Shown here piece by piece: positions 50,823-61,168 of a stretch of DNA of 64,000 nt. The position numbers and the translations under genes are program-made. Positions within the stretch are counted from its first letter, which is position 1. Each line of letters begins with the position of its first letter. Source of the stretch: Thermobifida alba. GTDB taxonomy: Bacteria; Actinomycetota; Actinomycetes; Streptosporangiales; Streptosporangiaceae. The DNA is taken from the NCBI RefSeq assembly GCF_023208015.1, contig NZ_CP051627.1:3702422-3766421 (forward strand). The letters are read 5' to 3'. The notes beneath the pieces were generated by a model. It was not told the origin of the DNA and searched no databases. It was given only the letters and a program-made list of their open reading frames with translations.

Positions 50823-50937
50823 CCGTGCCGGCGTTCCCCGGCCGCCGGCACGGCGGTGCGTGCCGTCCGCGGTCCGCGTTCCGGCGGCCGCGGGCGACGC
50901 CGCCGCGGCCGTACCCGAACGACCTGAAGGGAGCGTG

Positions 50938-51720
50938 GTGGCGGTGAACCACCGAACCAGGGCAGTCCTCCCCCTCGACCGGATCGCCGCGGTGATCCTC
51001 GACATGGACGGGGTGATCACCGACACCGCGTCGGTGCACGCCGCCGCCTGGAAACGGGCCTTCGACGAGTTCCTCCTCGACCTGTCCCGCAGCGGCGGAC
51101 CGCGGTTCCGGCCGTTCGACCTCGCCGAGGACTACCGCAGGCACGTCGACGGCAGGGCGCGCTCCGACGGGGTGCGCGCCTTCCTCGCCTCGCGCGGCCT
51201 CGCCCTGCCCGAGACCGCGCCGCCCGACCGTCCCGGGACCATCACCGTGTCCGCGCTGGGGGACCGCAAGGACCGCTACTTCAGGGACTACGTCGACCGG
51301 TACGGCGTCACCGCCTACCCGGGCACGGTGCGTCTCGTCCGCCGGCTGCGGGAACGGGGGGTGGCCACCGCGGTGGTCTCGGCGAGCCGCAACTGCGCCG
51401 CGGTGCTGCGGGCCGCGCGGGTCTCGGACCTGTTCGACGCGCGGGTCGACGGCGTCGACGCGGCCCGGCTGGAACTGCCCGGGAAACCCCACCCCGCCCT
51501 GTTCCTGGAGGCGGCCCGCCGTCTGGGCGTCTCCCCCGACGACGCGGTGGTGGTGGAGGACTCCCTCGCCGGGGTCGAGGCGGGGCGGCGCGGGGGCTTC
51601 GCGCTGGTCGTCGGGGTGGACCGCGCGCACCAGCGCGCCGAGCTGCGCGCGCGGGGGGCGCACGTGGTCGTGGCCGACCTGGCGGAACTGGAACTCGCCG
51701 GGGCGGAGGTGTCCCCGTGA
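50938..51720 (+). CDS. HAD-superfamily beta-phosphoglucomutase-like enzyme
   Basis: The HAD phosphatase/phosphomutase core starts with VILDMDGVITDTASVHAAAWKRAFDEFL (nucleophile and acid/base Asp of DMDGV), then GVATAVVSASRNCAAVL, then KPHPALFLEAARRLGVSPDDAVVVEDSLAGVEAGRRGGF. These match beta-phosphoglucomutases. The start codon is taken as GTG 50938, five bases after AAGGGAG; GTG 50935 and 50944 are alternatives. Its stop overlaps the GTG of the GH65 gene. In Mycobacterium tuberculosis the same two domains are fused in Rv2006, a DosR-regulated protein. Confidence 0.9.
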   Translation: MAVNHRTRAVLPLDRIAAVILDMDGVITDTASVHAAAWKRAFDEFLLDLSRSGGPRFRPFDLAEDYRRHVDGRARSDGVRAFLASRGLALPETAPPDRPGTITVSALGDRKDRYFRDYVDRYGVTAYPGTVRLVRRLRERGVATAVVSASRNCAAVLRAARVSDLFDARVDGVDAARLELPGKPHPALFLEAARRLGVSPDDAVVVEDSLAGVEAGRRGGFALVVGVDRAHQRAELRARGAHVVVADLAELELAGAEVSP

Positions 51721-54131
51721 GCCCGTGGCTGCTGCGCTACGACGGATTCGACCCGGCCTCCGAGGGCCTCCGGGAGGCGCTGTGCACCCTCGGCAACGGC
51801 TACCTCGCCACGCGGGGCGCGGCCCCCGAGGCCCGGGCCGACGGCGTGCACTACCCGGGCAGCTACCTCGCGGGCTGCTACGACCGGCTCACCTCCGTGG
51901 TCGTCGGCCACGAGGTCGTCAACGAGGACCTCGTCAACATCCCCAACTGGCTTCCGTTCACCTTCCGCGCCGCCGACGGGCCGTGGCTGGGCGACGGCGC
52001 CGACGTCACCGGCCAGCGGCTCGAACTGGACCTGCGGCGCGGCGTGCTGACCCGCACCGGCGTGGTCGTCGACGGGCGGGGGCACCGTACCCGGCTCGTC
52101 CAGCGCCGCCTCGTCTCGATGGACGAGCGGCACGTCGCCGCGTTGGAGACCACCCTGGTCCCGCAGGACTGGGAGGGCACGCTGACGGTCCGGACGGGCC
52201 TGGACGGGCGCGTCACCAACTCCGGGGTGGCCCGCTACCGGGACCTCGACGGCGCGCACCTGCGCCCCGAGGGGAGCGGGGGCGACGAGGAGGGACGGAT
52301 GTGGCTGCGGACCCGCACCGCCACCTCGCGCATCGAGATCGCGGTGGCGGCCCGCACCGCGGTCGTCCGGGGACCCGCCCCGCGGGCGGTGCGCGTGACC
52401 TCCCACGACGACCTGGTCGAGCAGGAGTTGGAGATCCCGGTGTCCCGGGGCGGGCAGGTCACCGTGGCGAAGACCGTGGCGGTGCACTCCTCCCGCGACC
52501 GCGCGGTCAGCGACTGCCTGGACGCGGCGCGCGACACCGCCGCGCACGCCGCCGGCTTCGACGGCCTGCTGCGCCGCCACGCCGCCGCGTGGCGGCGCCT
52601 GTGGCAGGCGTCCGACGTGGAGGTCGACGACACCGAGCAGCTCCGGGTGCTGCGCCTGCACCTGTTCCACCTGCTGCAGACGCTGTCGCCGCACACCGCG
52701 GACCTCGACGTCGGCGTGCCCGCCCGCGGCCTGCACGGGGAGGCCTACCGGGGCCACGTCTTCTGGGACGAACTGTTCGTCCTCCCTTTTCTCAACACCC
52801 GGTTCCCGCAGGTCGCGCGGGCTCTGCTGCGGTACCGGTGGCGGCGTCTGCCGCAGGCGCGGGCCGCGGCCCGCGCCTGCGGGCACCGCGGCGCCATGTT
52901 CCCCTGGCAGAGCGGCAGCGACGGCCGCGAGGAGACGCAGCTGCTGCACCTCAACCCGAGGTCGGGACACTGGCTGCCGGACAACTCCCGCCTGCAGCGC
53001 CACGTCGGCCTCGCCGTCGCGTACAACGTGTGGCAGCACTACCAGGCCACCGGCGACGTGGACTTCCTCCTCGACTTCGGTGCGGAGCTGCTGCTGGAGG
53101 TCGCCCGGTTCTTCGCCTCCCTGGCCACGTTCGACCGTGCGCTGAACCGCTATGTGATCCGCGGCGTCATGGGGCCCGACGAGTACCACGAGGGGTACCC
53201 CGACCGGGACGGGCCCGGGCTGGACGACAACGCGTACACCAACGTCATGACGGTGTGGGTGCTGCGCCGCGCCCTCGACGTCCTGGCGGTGCTGCCGGAG
53301 CGGGAACGGGCGGAGCTCCTGGAGCGCCTGGAGGTGGGCTTCGACGAACTGGAGCTGTTCGAGGACGTCCGCGTCCGGATGCGGGTGCCCTTCCACGACG
53401 GGGTGATCAGCCAGTTCGCCGGCTACGAGGACCTCGCCGAACTGGACTGGGCACGCTACCGGGACACCTACGGCGACATCCACAGGCTCGACCGGATCCT
53501 GGAGGCCGAGGGCGACTCCTGCAACCGGTACAAGGCGTCCAAGCAGGCCGACGTACTCATGATCTTCTTCCTGCTGTCGCCGGAGGAGTTCGCCGACATC
53601 CTGTCCGACCTGGGCTACGCGTACGATCCCGGGCTCGTCCCGCGCACCGTCGAGTACTACCTGGCGCGCACCTCCCACGGCTCCACGCTCAGCGCGGTCG
53701 TGCACGCCTGGGTCCTGGCCCGGGTCGACCGCGCGGCCTCGTGGCGGTTCTTCGTGGAGTCGCTGCGCTCCGACATCGACGACGTGCAGGGCGGCACCAC
53801 CGCCGAGGGCATCCACCTGGGGGCGATGGCGGGCACCCTGGACCTGCTCACCCGCTGCTACCCCGGCCTGGACCTGCAAGACGGGGTGCTGCGTCTCGAC
53901 CCGGAGCTGCCCGTCGGACTCGACCGCCTCTCCTTCGTCCTGCGCCACCGCGGCCACCGGGGCCTGCGGCTGCGCTGCCACGGCAGGCGGGTGCGGATCA
54001 CGGTTCCGCCGTCGACCGCTCCGCCCGTCACGGTGGAGGTAGGGGGGCGCACCGTCCGCGTTCCGGCGGGACACGACCGCGTGCTGTCCCCGGCCCCCGG
54101 CGACCGGTGGGACGGAGGTCCCTGCCGGTGA
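51717..54131 (+). CDS. GH65-family glycoside phosphorylase/hydrolase
   Basis: This 804-residue protein has the GH65 layout: an N-terminal beta-sandwich (LCTLGNGYLATRGAAPE, TFRAADGPWLG), a linker, an (alpha/alpha)6 catalytic barrel and a C-terminal jelly-roll. The acid catalyst Glu lies in VIRGVMGPDEYHEGYP. Phosphate or substrate residues lie in KQADVLMIFFLL and RTSHGSTLSAVVHAWVLAR. GH65 enzymes act on trehalose, maltose or kojibiose. With the beta-phosphoglucomutase encoded just upstream and coupled (GTGA), a phosphorolytic route yielding beta-glucose-1-phosphate then glucose-6-phosphate is likely. The actual sugar is unknown. Confidence 0.92.
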   Translation: MSPWLLRYDGFDPASEGLREALCTLGNGYLATRGAAPEARADGVHYPGSYLAGCYDRLTSVVVGHEVVNEDLVNIPNWLPFTFRAADGPWLGDGADVTGQRLELDLRRGVLTRTGVVVDGRGHRTRLVQRRLVSMDERHVAALETTLVPQDWEGTLTVRTGLDGRVTNSGVARYRDLDGAHLRPEGSGGDEEGRMWLRTRTATSRIEIAVAARTAVVRGPAPRAVRVTSHDDLVEQELEIPVSRGGQVTVAKTVAVHSSRDRAVSDCLDAARDTAAHAAGFDGLLRRHAAAWRRLWQASDVEVDDTEQLRVLRLHLFHLLQTLSPHTADLDVGVPARGLHGEAYRGHVFWDELFVLPFLNTRFPQVARALLRYRWRRLPQARAAARACGHRGAMFPWQSGSDGREETQLLHLNPRSGHWLPDNSRLQRHVGLAVAYNVWQHYQATGDVDFLLDFGAELLLEVARFFASLATFDRALNRYVIRGVMGPDEYHEGYPDRDGPGLDDNAYTNVMTVWVLRRALDVLAVLPERERAELLERLEVGFDELELFEDVRVRMRVPFHDGVISQFAGYEDLAELDWARYRDTYGDIHRLDRILEAEGDSCNRYKASKQADVLMIFFLLSPEEFADILSDLGYAYDPGLVPRTVEYYLARTSHGSTLSAVVHAWVLARVDRAASWRFFVESLRSDIDDVQGGTTAEGIHLGAMAGTLDLLTRCYPGLDLQDGVLRLDPELPVGLDRLSFVLRHRGHRGLRLRCHGRRVRITVPPSTAPPVTVEVGGRTVRVPAGHDRVLSPAPGDRWDGGPCR

Positions 54132-54212
54132 CCTCCTTGGCCTCTGGACGGGTGTCGCCCCGCCCGGTTGGCTGGGTAGTGGGCAGGGAAATCCGCTGAC
54201 AGGGGGGCTTCG

Positions 54213-54719
54213 ATGAATCCGACACCGCGGAAGAACCGGATCGTCGTCGGCTTCGACGGATCGGCGATCTCCCTGGCCGCCCTGGACTGGGCGGCTGAGG
54301 AGGCCCGTGCCCGGAACTGCGAGCTGTGGGTGGTGCACGTCCTCGACAGGGGGCAGGCCACCCGGCCCAGCTACGCGGGCGCTCCGCCCTCGCAGACCGA
54401 CCGCCACTCGCGGCTCGTACGCCACCTGCACCGGGCGGTGCGGGAGGCCGAACGGATCTGGCCGCGGATCGTTCCGTTCGTGGTCGGCGGCGACCTGGTG
54501 GCGCCCGCCCTGCTGCGTGCCGCCGCCGAGGCGGAACTGCTGGTGGTGGGCACGCCGGAGCACCGCTCGCTGGACACTCCCACGCTCAGTTCGACCGCTG
54601 CCGCCTGCGTGCGGGAGGCCCGCTGCCCCGTCGTGATCGTGTCGCACGTCCCGCGCACCGGGGACGAGCGGCGACCGCTGGCCCTCGTGCCCGCCGCCCG
54701 GGCCGAAGCCAACGTCTGA
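54213..54719 (+). CDS. Single-domain universal stress protein
   Basis: This is a 168-residue single Usp domain beginning IVVGFDGSAISLAALDWAAEEA. The usual nucleotide loop is changed to VVGTPEHRSLDTPTLSSTAAAC (no G-x2-G-x9-G), so it probably does not bind ATP. ATG 54213 follows GGGGGGCTTCG. It lies between the GH65 gene (81-bp gap) and the DevS-like kinase and is followed by a hairpin terminator, so the kinase has its own promoter or depends on read-through. Confidence 0.88.
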   Translation: MNPTPRKNRIVVGFDGSAISLAALDWAAEEARARNCELWVVHVLDRGQATRPSYAGAPPSQTDRHSRLVRHLHRAVREAERIWPRIVPFVVGGDLVAPALLRAAAEAELLVVGTPEHRSLDTPTLSSTAAACVREARCPVVIVSHVPRTGDERRPLALVPAARAEANV

Positions 54720-54736
54720 GCCGGTTCTTCCCGCAG

Positions 54737-54774
54737 GACCGCGGGGTGGTCCGGCCAACCGCCACCCCGCGGTC
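54737..54774 (+). terminator. Hairpin terminator before the DevS-like gene
   Basis: A perfect 13-bp inverted repeat occupies 54737-54749 and 54762-54774 with a 12-nt loop. It lies 18 bp after the USP stop. Confidence 0.7.
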
Positions 54775-54852
54775 ACCTTCGCCGCACCGTACCTAGACTG
54801 GCGGTGAGGACGGAGAACCGTCTACCGCGACGGAGCGGACACCGGCAGTTGA

Positions 54853-56583
<1,731 letters not shown>

Positions 56584-56594
56584 CCGCTCCGCGT

Positions 56595-57482
56595 TCACTC
56601 GTCCCACCACAGCTGCTCCTGGACCGCCAGCCAGCGGGGGTCGGTGCGCAGCCCCAGGTGTTCGGGCCGCAGGATCTCCAGGTCGACCAGGTAGTGGGCG
56701 AGGCTCTGCTTGCTGAGGTGTTCGACCCCCCGGGGCAGCTGCCCCTTGTCCCTGAGCAGTTTCCGCAGGTACTTGAGGTGGTCCTCGACGCGTTTGGTGA
56801 GGCGGCCGAGTGTGGCGGCGTCGCCCGCCCGGATCCTGCTGAGGTGGTGGTGGCAGTGGGTGAGCCGCAGCACCGCCAGGGTGGTCTCCTTGGCGGTGGG
56901 GACCCGGCCGCTCGCGGCGGGGTTCTCCAACCGGTCCTGGCACAGCGCGAGCGCGACGGCGAAGTAGCGGGTCTCCGTGTCGATCTCCCACGGCCCCACG
57001 GTGGAGGTCTCCTCGGTGGCGGGGGGCGGTTCGGGGCGGGGGTCCGGCGTCCGGGGGGCGACGGTGACCCGCAGGACCTGGTGTTCGGCGTGCATCGTGG
57101 GCGAGCCGACCTCCACCGTTCCCTCGACGAGGACGAAGGAGGCCGCGGGGGTCGCGGCCGCGGTCTGGGGCAGGTCGGTGGTTCGTCCCCGCATGACGAC
57201 CCGGAGCAGGTGGGTGCTGCTCCGGTTGGTGATCCGCACGCCCCCGTCCTCGACCGCGATCTCCCCGGCGATCCGGGACAGTTTCGGGCCGTCGGGGCGG
57301 ATCACGATGTCGGCTCTGCGGCTGCGGCCGAAGCACAGCCGCATGCCGGGGGCGAGGTCGTACACGGTCCCGTCCGGCGTGGTGACGGTGGCGCGGGGGT
57401 GCGGGTGCGAGGGGGAGTCGACGGGGGGGGAGCCGCGGCGTCGGTCATGGTGCGATTCTCGCAAAACCCGCGCGTCGGCCAC
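56595..57482 (-). CDS. FHA-domain protein
   Basis: An N-terminal forkhead-associated domain (LAPGMRLCFGRSRRADIVIRPDGPKLSRIAGEIAVEDGGVRITNRSSTHLLRV) binds phosphothreonine. The C-terminal half (about residues 150-295) is helical and charged (FAVALALCQDRLENPAASG, RVEDHLKYLRKLLRDKGQLPRGVEHLSKQSLAHYLV). It resembles the effector half of actinobacterial FHA proteins, but I do not recognise a named domain. The 5' end is uncertain. ATG 57448 starts a plausible N-terminus but shifts phase in the C8 run at 57423-57430; one extra C would join them. Without that, GTG 57482 is the available start. It converges on the DevS-like gene, 11 bp apart. Confidence 0.75.
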   Translation of the reverse strand: MADARVLRESHHDRRRGSPPVDSPSHPHPRATVTTPDGTVYDLAPGMRLCFGRSRRADIVIRPDGPKLSRIAGEIAVEDGGVRITNRSSTHLLRVVMRGRTTDLPQTAAATPAASFVLVEGTVEVGSPTMHAEHQVLRVTVAPRTPDPRPEPPPATEETSTVGPWEIDTETRYFAVALALCQDRLENPAASGRVPTAKETTLAVLRLTHCHHHLSRIRAGDAATLGRLTKRVEDHLKYLRKLLRDKGQLPRGVEHLSKQSLAHYLVDLEILRPEHLGLRTDPRWLAVQEQLWWDE

Positions 57483-57687
57483 GGTGTTTCCGCGGTTCGG
57501 CGCCGCGGGCCTCCGCCCGGGGCCGCGTGGTCGGGGACGGGGTGGGCGGTGTGCTCGCCCCGGCGCCGTCCCGCTGTCGGCGGTCGGCCGCGGCCCCGTG
57601 GCGGTGCGCCGTGGTCGGCGGGGGAGCTCCGTCGTCCGGTTGCGTGCACCGGTCCTGTTGCGGACCGGGACGGAGCCTCGCCCCCGG

Positions 57688-58437
57688 TCAGGGTCTGCGG
57701 AGGGGGAACGGCCGGAACCGGCCGTGGAACGGCCACCAGTTCGCGGTGCGCCCCTCGGGGATCATCTCGTCCAGTTTCATGGTCAGCCGCAGGGCGAAGG
57801 CCCCCGCGACCATGCCGGTCGCCAGGTCGCTGAACCAGTGGAAGTGCAGGTAGATCGAGACCGCGGCCTGGAGGAACGCGATGCCCGCGATGCAGTAGGC
57901 CAGGCGCGGCACGATGTGCGGCCGAACCGCCTGGTAGCGCACGATGAGGAACAGCACCAGGCCGTAGATGAGGATGGCGTTGGCGCCGTGGCCCGACGGG
58001 AACGAGACACCTCCGTCGGTGAAGAAGGAGGGGTCGTTGGTGCGCGGGTGCGAGCGTCCCAGGATCAGCTTCATGCTCGCGACCAGGCAGATCATTCCGA
58101 ACACTCCGCCGACGCCGAGCACCACGGGCCGCCAGGAGCGGTGCCAGTACGCCAGGTGCAGGGCGACGACGGCCAGAACGGGGAGGGCCACGGCTCGCGA
58201 AGCGACCGTGTCTGGCCATAAGATGAGGAACGTCCTGATCTCGTCTTCGAACGGGCGCGGCAGCGTGTTGATCATGACGTCGATCGGCTGCAGTGCGCCT
58301 GCAGACAGGACTGTGAGTGTGACCAGGACCACAGCCAACAGGATCGCGATCTTGTCCGATGCCAGTCCCCAGGCGATCTCGCTCGCACTGGGCCACTCCA
58401 CGACACCGGACCGCCTCGGTTCCGTCGGGCGGGTCAT
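57688..58437 (-). CDS. PAP2-family membrane phosphatase
   Basis: This is a 249-residue PAP2 (phosphatidic acid phosphatase type 2) protein with about six transmembrane helices. The three active-site motifs are recognisable: KLILGRSHPR (motif 1), SFPSGHGAN (motif 2) and SIYLHFHWFSDLATG (motif 3). Probable substrates are undecaprenyl or phosphatidyl phosphates at the outer face. ATG 58437 follows GAGGGGAGGG, better than the extended frame to 58548. It stands alone with 661 bp of intergenic sequence upstream. Confidence 0.88.
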   Translation of the reverse strand: MTRPTEPRRSGVVEWPSASEIAWGLASDKIAILLAVVLVTLTVLSAGALQPIDVMINTLPRPFEDEIRTFLILWPDTVASRAVALPVLAVVALHLAYWHRSWRPVVLGVGGVFGMICLVASMKLILGRSHPRTNDPSFFTDGGVSFPSGHGANAILIYGLVLFLIVRYQAVRPHIVPRLAYCIAGIAFLQAAVSIYLHFHWFSDLATGMVAGAFALRLTMKLDEMIPEGRTANWWPFHGRFRPFPLRRP

Positions 58438-59098
58438 CGCCCTCCCCTCTCGGGGACCGCGGTCGGCGCCGTCGTGTCGCCTACGGACAGAGAAAGGACT
58501 CCCGGCTGGATAGTGCGGTCTCGGCCGGATCCGCGATGTGTGCATCATGTGCTCAGTGCTGTCTCACGGGTGTGGGCTGGCCTGCGGCACGGTTGTGCAA
58601 GGGGATGGCTGGCCGCTGAAGGTCCTCGGGGTCGCAGGGATGCGCACACGTCCTTCAACCGTGCGCGCATGGACCGGTCAGGGGGGACCGGCCGCTTGGG
58701 GGCGGACGCTGCTCTGCTCGGGGTGGTCGCCGACGGGCGCGGGGCACGGCCGCCGGCGCATCGACACGGCCGCACTCGGCACGGAATTCCCCACCGAACG
58801 CAACCGGTGACCAGAACATGTCCGACAGATGAGCATACCCGGCGACTCTGTCAAGAGACTCTGATACCCATTGGTTACGATCGGTCCTACCTCGTGTTTT
58901 CCCGTCAGGCAAGGCCACGGAGGGGGTCTGTTCACGGGGGCGAGACCCAGGTGTGAGCGTTTCGTGAGGCAACGGCACCCGACGGGCCCGCATTCGGCGG
59001 ACCGTGGGGACGTGCGGGGGGTGACCGAAATCCGATGTGACAGGCTTGATCAGCCTGCCCGGCCGTCGCCTCCACAGCAAAGCAGAGAAAGGCCGCCG
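58438..59098. other. 661-bp intergenic region between PAP2 and GntR genes
   Basis: Open frames here overlap each other on both strands and none shows protein-like composition or a family motif. The sequence is less GC-rich in places (for example around 58855-58900). The palindrome CAGGCT-TGATC-AGCCTG (59041-59057), 42 bp before the GntR start, is the one clear element and a possible autoregulatory site. Nothing else is recognised. Confidence 0.5.
59041..59057. promoter_or_regulatory. Palindrome upstream of the GntR gene
   Basis: CAGGCT-TGATC-AGCCTG has perfect 6-bp arms around a TGATC centre, 42 bp before the start. It shares TGATC with the larger palindrome ahead of the dehydrogenase operon. 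Confidence 0.5.
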
Positions 59099-59776
59099 AT
59101 GGTCGAACTTTCCCAGAAACCGGGGGACGCCTCCCAGCTGGCCCGCAACCCGCTGCGCGAGCAGATCCGACGTGTCCTGGTCGACGGTCTGCTGTCGGGC
59201 CGGTGGAAGCCGGGAGAGCGGATCGTGGAGCGCCGGGTGGCCGCCGAACTCAACGTGAGCCAGGCGCCGGTCCGCGAGGCGCTGCGCGAACTGGAGGCCC
59301 TGCGGCTGATCGAGTCGGTGCCCAACAAGGGCGCGCGGGTCCGGGACTTCGGCGTCGCGGACATGGCCGAGATCTACCCGGTGCGCGCCGGCCTGGAGCT
59401 GGTGGCGGCCCGCCTGGCCGCCCCCCGGCTGGCCGAGGACATCCGGCCGCTGGAGCGCGAGGTGGAGTCGCTGCGGCGGGCCACCGCCGTCGGGGACGTG
59501 GACGGACAGATCAAGCACAGCGTCGAGTTCCACCGCGAGATCGTGCGCGCCGCCCGCAACAGCGTGCTGCTGCACACCTGGGAGTCGCTGGGCGTGGAGG
59601 TGTGGACGGCGCTCTCGGTGCGCTGGCTCGACATGGAGCTGCACGCCAAGGCGGCCGACCACTGGGCGATCACCGAGGCGTTCCGCAACCGCGATCCCCA
59701 GGTCGGCCAGATGCTCAGCGACCACGTGCTCAACTACGTCGAGGCGGCCCTGCGCTCGCGCGACTCCGTCGGCTGA
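59099..59776 (+). CDS. GntR-family regulator, FCD subfamily
   Basis: An N-terminal winged HTH (PLREQIRRVLVDGLLSGRWKPGERIVERRVAAELNVSQAPVREALRELEALRLIESVPNKGARV) is followed by an all-helical FCD domain (about residues 85-220, IYPVRAGLELVAARLAAPRL, SVEFHREIVRAARNSVLLHTWESLG, ADHWAITEAFRN). It keeps the metal/ligand histidines of the family. ATG 59099 follows GAGAAAGG. It lies 275 bp ahead of the dehydrogenase complex operon on the same strand, with a large palindrome between. FCD regulators often sense organic acids such as pyruvate or lactate, so control of that operon is likely. Confidence 0.9.
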   Translation: MVELSQKPGDASQLARNPLREQIRRVLVDGLLSGRWKPGERIVERRVAAELNVSQAPVREALRELEALRLIESVPNKGARVRDFGVADMAEIYPVRAGLELVAARLAAPRLAEDIRPLEREVESLRRATAVGDVDGQIKHSVEFHREIVRAARNSVLLHTWESLGVEVWTALSVRWLDMELHAKAADHWAITEAFRNRDPQVGQMLSDHVLNYVEAALRSRDSVG

Positions 59777-59844
59777 GCCGCCCTCCCTCCCCGGAGGGTT
59801 CTTCCACTATCTGCGGAAACAGCGGATTGCCCGTAAAGTCGTAT

Positions 59845-59861
59845 TGATCGATCATCGATCA
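59845..59861. promoter_or_regulatory. 17-bp palindromic operator ahead of the dehydrogenase operon
   Basis: TGATCGAT-C-ATCGATCA is perfect, and outer bases GTA/TAC (59841-59843, 59863-59865) extend the symmetry. It lies 190 bp before the E1alpha start and just after the GntR gene. GntR/FCD regulators bind this kind of TnGT/ATCA-type dyad. Confidence 0.7.
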
Positions 59862-60051
59862 GTACATAAAGTGGGTGCGACGCAGGTCACACCAGCCACA
59901 CTGAAAAAACGGAGAACCAGCCACTTCGCGCACCATCGTTGAGCCCGATGGGTAGCGCACTGGTCGTACCGCGCTCCGTCCGCGGCACGACCGAGGCCCG
60001 TGGGGGCCATCCACCCCACACGGGTCCTTTCGCACACAGAAAGGCATCGAC

Positions 60052-61149
60052 ATGGCTGACACGGCCAAACCGAAGGCAACCGGCAAGACCGGTTCCCGAC
60101 GCCGCGCGGCCCGTCCCAACGCCGGCCCCGACTTCAGCGGCGAGCAGCCCAAGGTCCTCCTCGACTACTACCGGCAGATGCTGCTGATCCGCCGCTTCGA
60201 GGAGCGCACCGCGCAGGCCTACACCCAGGCCCGCATCGGCGGCTACTGCCACCTCAACCTCGGTGAGGAAGCCACCATCGTCGGCCTCATGACGGCACTG
60301 CAGGAACGCGACTACCTGTTCACCAACTACCGCGAGCACGGCTACGCCATCGCCAAGGGCATCCACCCGCGCCGGGTGATGGCCGAGCTGTACGGCCGCT
60401 CCACCGGCGTGTCCAAGGGATGGGGCGGCTCCATGCACCTGTTCGACACCGAGGCCCGCCTGCTGGGCGGCTACGGCATCGTCGGCGGCCAGCTGCCGCT
60501 CGCCGTCGGCGCGGCCCTGGCCATCACCTACCGGGGCAGCGACGAGATCGTCATGTGCCAGATGGGCGACGGCACCACCAACATCGGCGCGTTCCACGAG
60601 TCGCTGAACATCGCCAGCCTGTGGAACCTGCCCGTGGTCTTCGTGGTGATCAACAACTACACGGGCATGGGCACCACGGTCGAGAGGTCCTCGGCCGAGC
60701 CCGAGCTGTACAAGCGCGGCTCCGCCTACCGGATGGAGGGGGTGCGCGTCGACGGCCGGGACGTGCTTGCCGTCCGCGACGCCGCCGCCACGCTGGTGGA
60801 GCGCGCCCGCAGCGAACAGCGCCCGTTCCTGCTGGAGGCCCTCAGCTACCGGATGAAGGGCCACTCCGTGGTGGACCCGGCCAAGTACCGCACCAAGGAG
60901 GAGGCCGAAGAGGCCCTCGCCAACGACCCGGTGGCCGCCTTCGAGGCGCAGCTGACCGAGGCGGGCATCCTCACCGAGGAGGCCAAGCAGGAGATCGCCG
61001 AATCGGTCAGGGCCGAGGTCGCCGACGCCGCCGACTTCGCGGAGAACAGCCCGCACCCCGAGGTGTCCACGCTGTTCGACTACACCTACGCCACCCCGGT
61101 GGCCAACGAGTCGCGCCGGATGCCCGCCGACCCGGTGTTCGCCGAGTAG
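60052..61149 (+). CDS. pdhA: Pyruvate (or acetoin) dehydrogenase E1 component, alpha subunit
   Basis: This thiamine-diphosphate-dependent E1alpha has 365 residues. The N-terminus is Lys/Arg/Ala-rich. Core motifs are LLIRRFEERTAQAYTQARIGGYCHLNLGEEA, TNYREHGYAIAKG, GGSMHLFD, the ThDP/Mg motif MCQMGDGTTNIGAFHESLNIASLWNLPVVFVVINN, and SYRMKGHSVVDPAKYR (phosphorylation-loop equivalent). ATG 60052 follows AGAAAGGCATCGAC. E1beta follows at 19 bp and E2 at 9 bp further. The set lacks an E3 here; lipoamide dehydrogenase must be supplied elsewhere. Pyruvate is the more likely substrate, but acetoin dehydrogenase cannot be excluded. Confidence 0.9.
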   Translation: MADTAKPKATGKTGSRRRAARPNAGPDFSGEQPKVLLDYYRQMLLIRRFEERTAQAYTQARIGGYCHLNLGEEATIVGLMTALQERDYLFTNYREHGYAIAKGIHPRRVMAELYGRSTGVSKGWGGSMHLFDTEARLLGGYGIVGGQLPLAVGAALAITYRGSDEIVMCQMGDGTTNIGAFHESLNIASLWNLPVVFVVINNYTGMGTTVERSSAEPELYKRGSAYRMEGVRVDGRDVLAVRDAAATLVERARSEQRPFLLEALSYRMKGHSVVDPAKYRTKEEAEEALANDPVAAFEAQLTEAGILTEEAKQEIAESVRAEVADAADFAENSPHPEVSTLFDYTYATPVANESRRMPADPVFAE

Positions 61150-61168
61150 ACAAGGAGCGACTCCCCAA

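Noticed and set aside
51315-54776. 1153-residue open frame opposite GH65 and HAD genes
   Set aside because: A GC-bias artefact: the opposite strand carries two clear enzyme families with catalytic motifs and ribosome sites.
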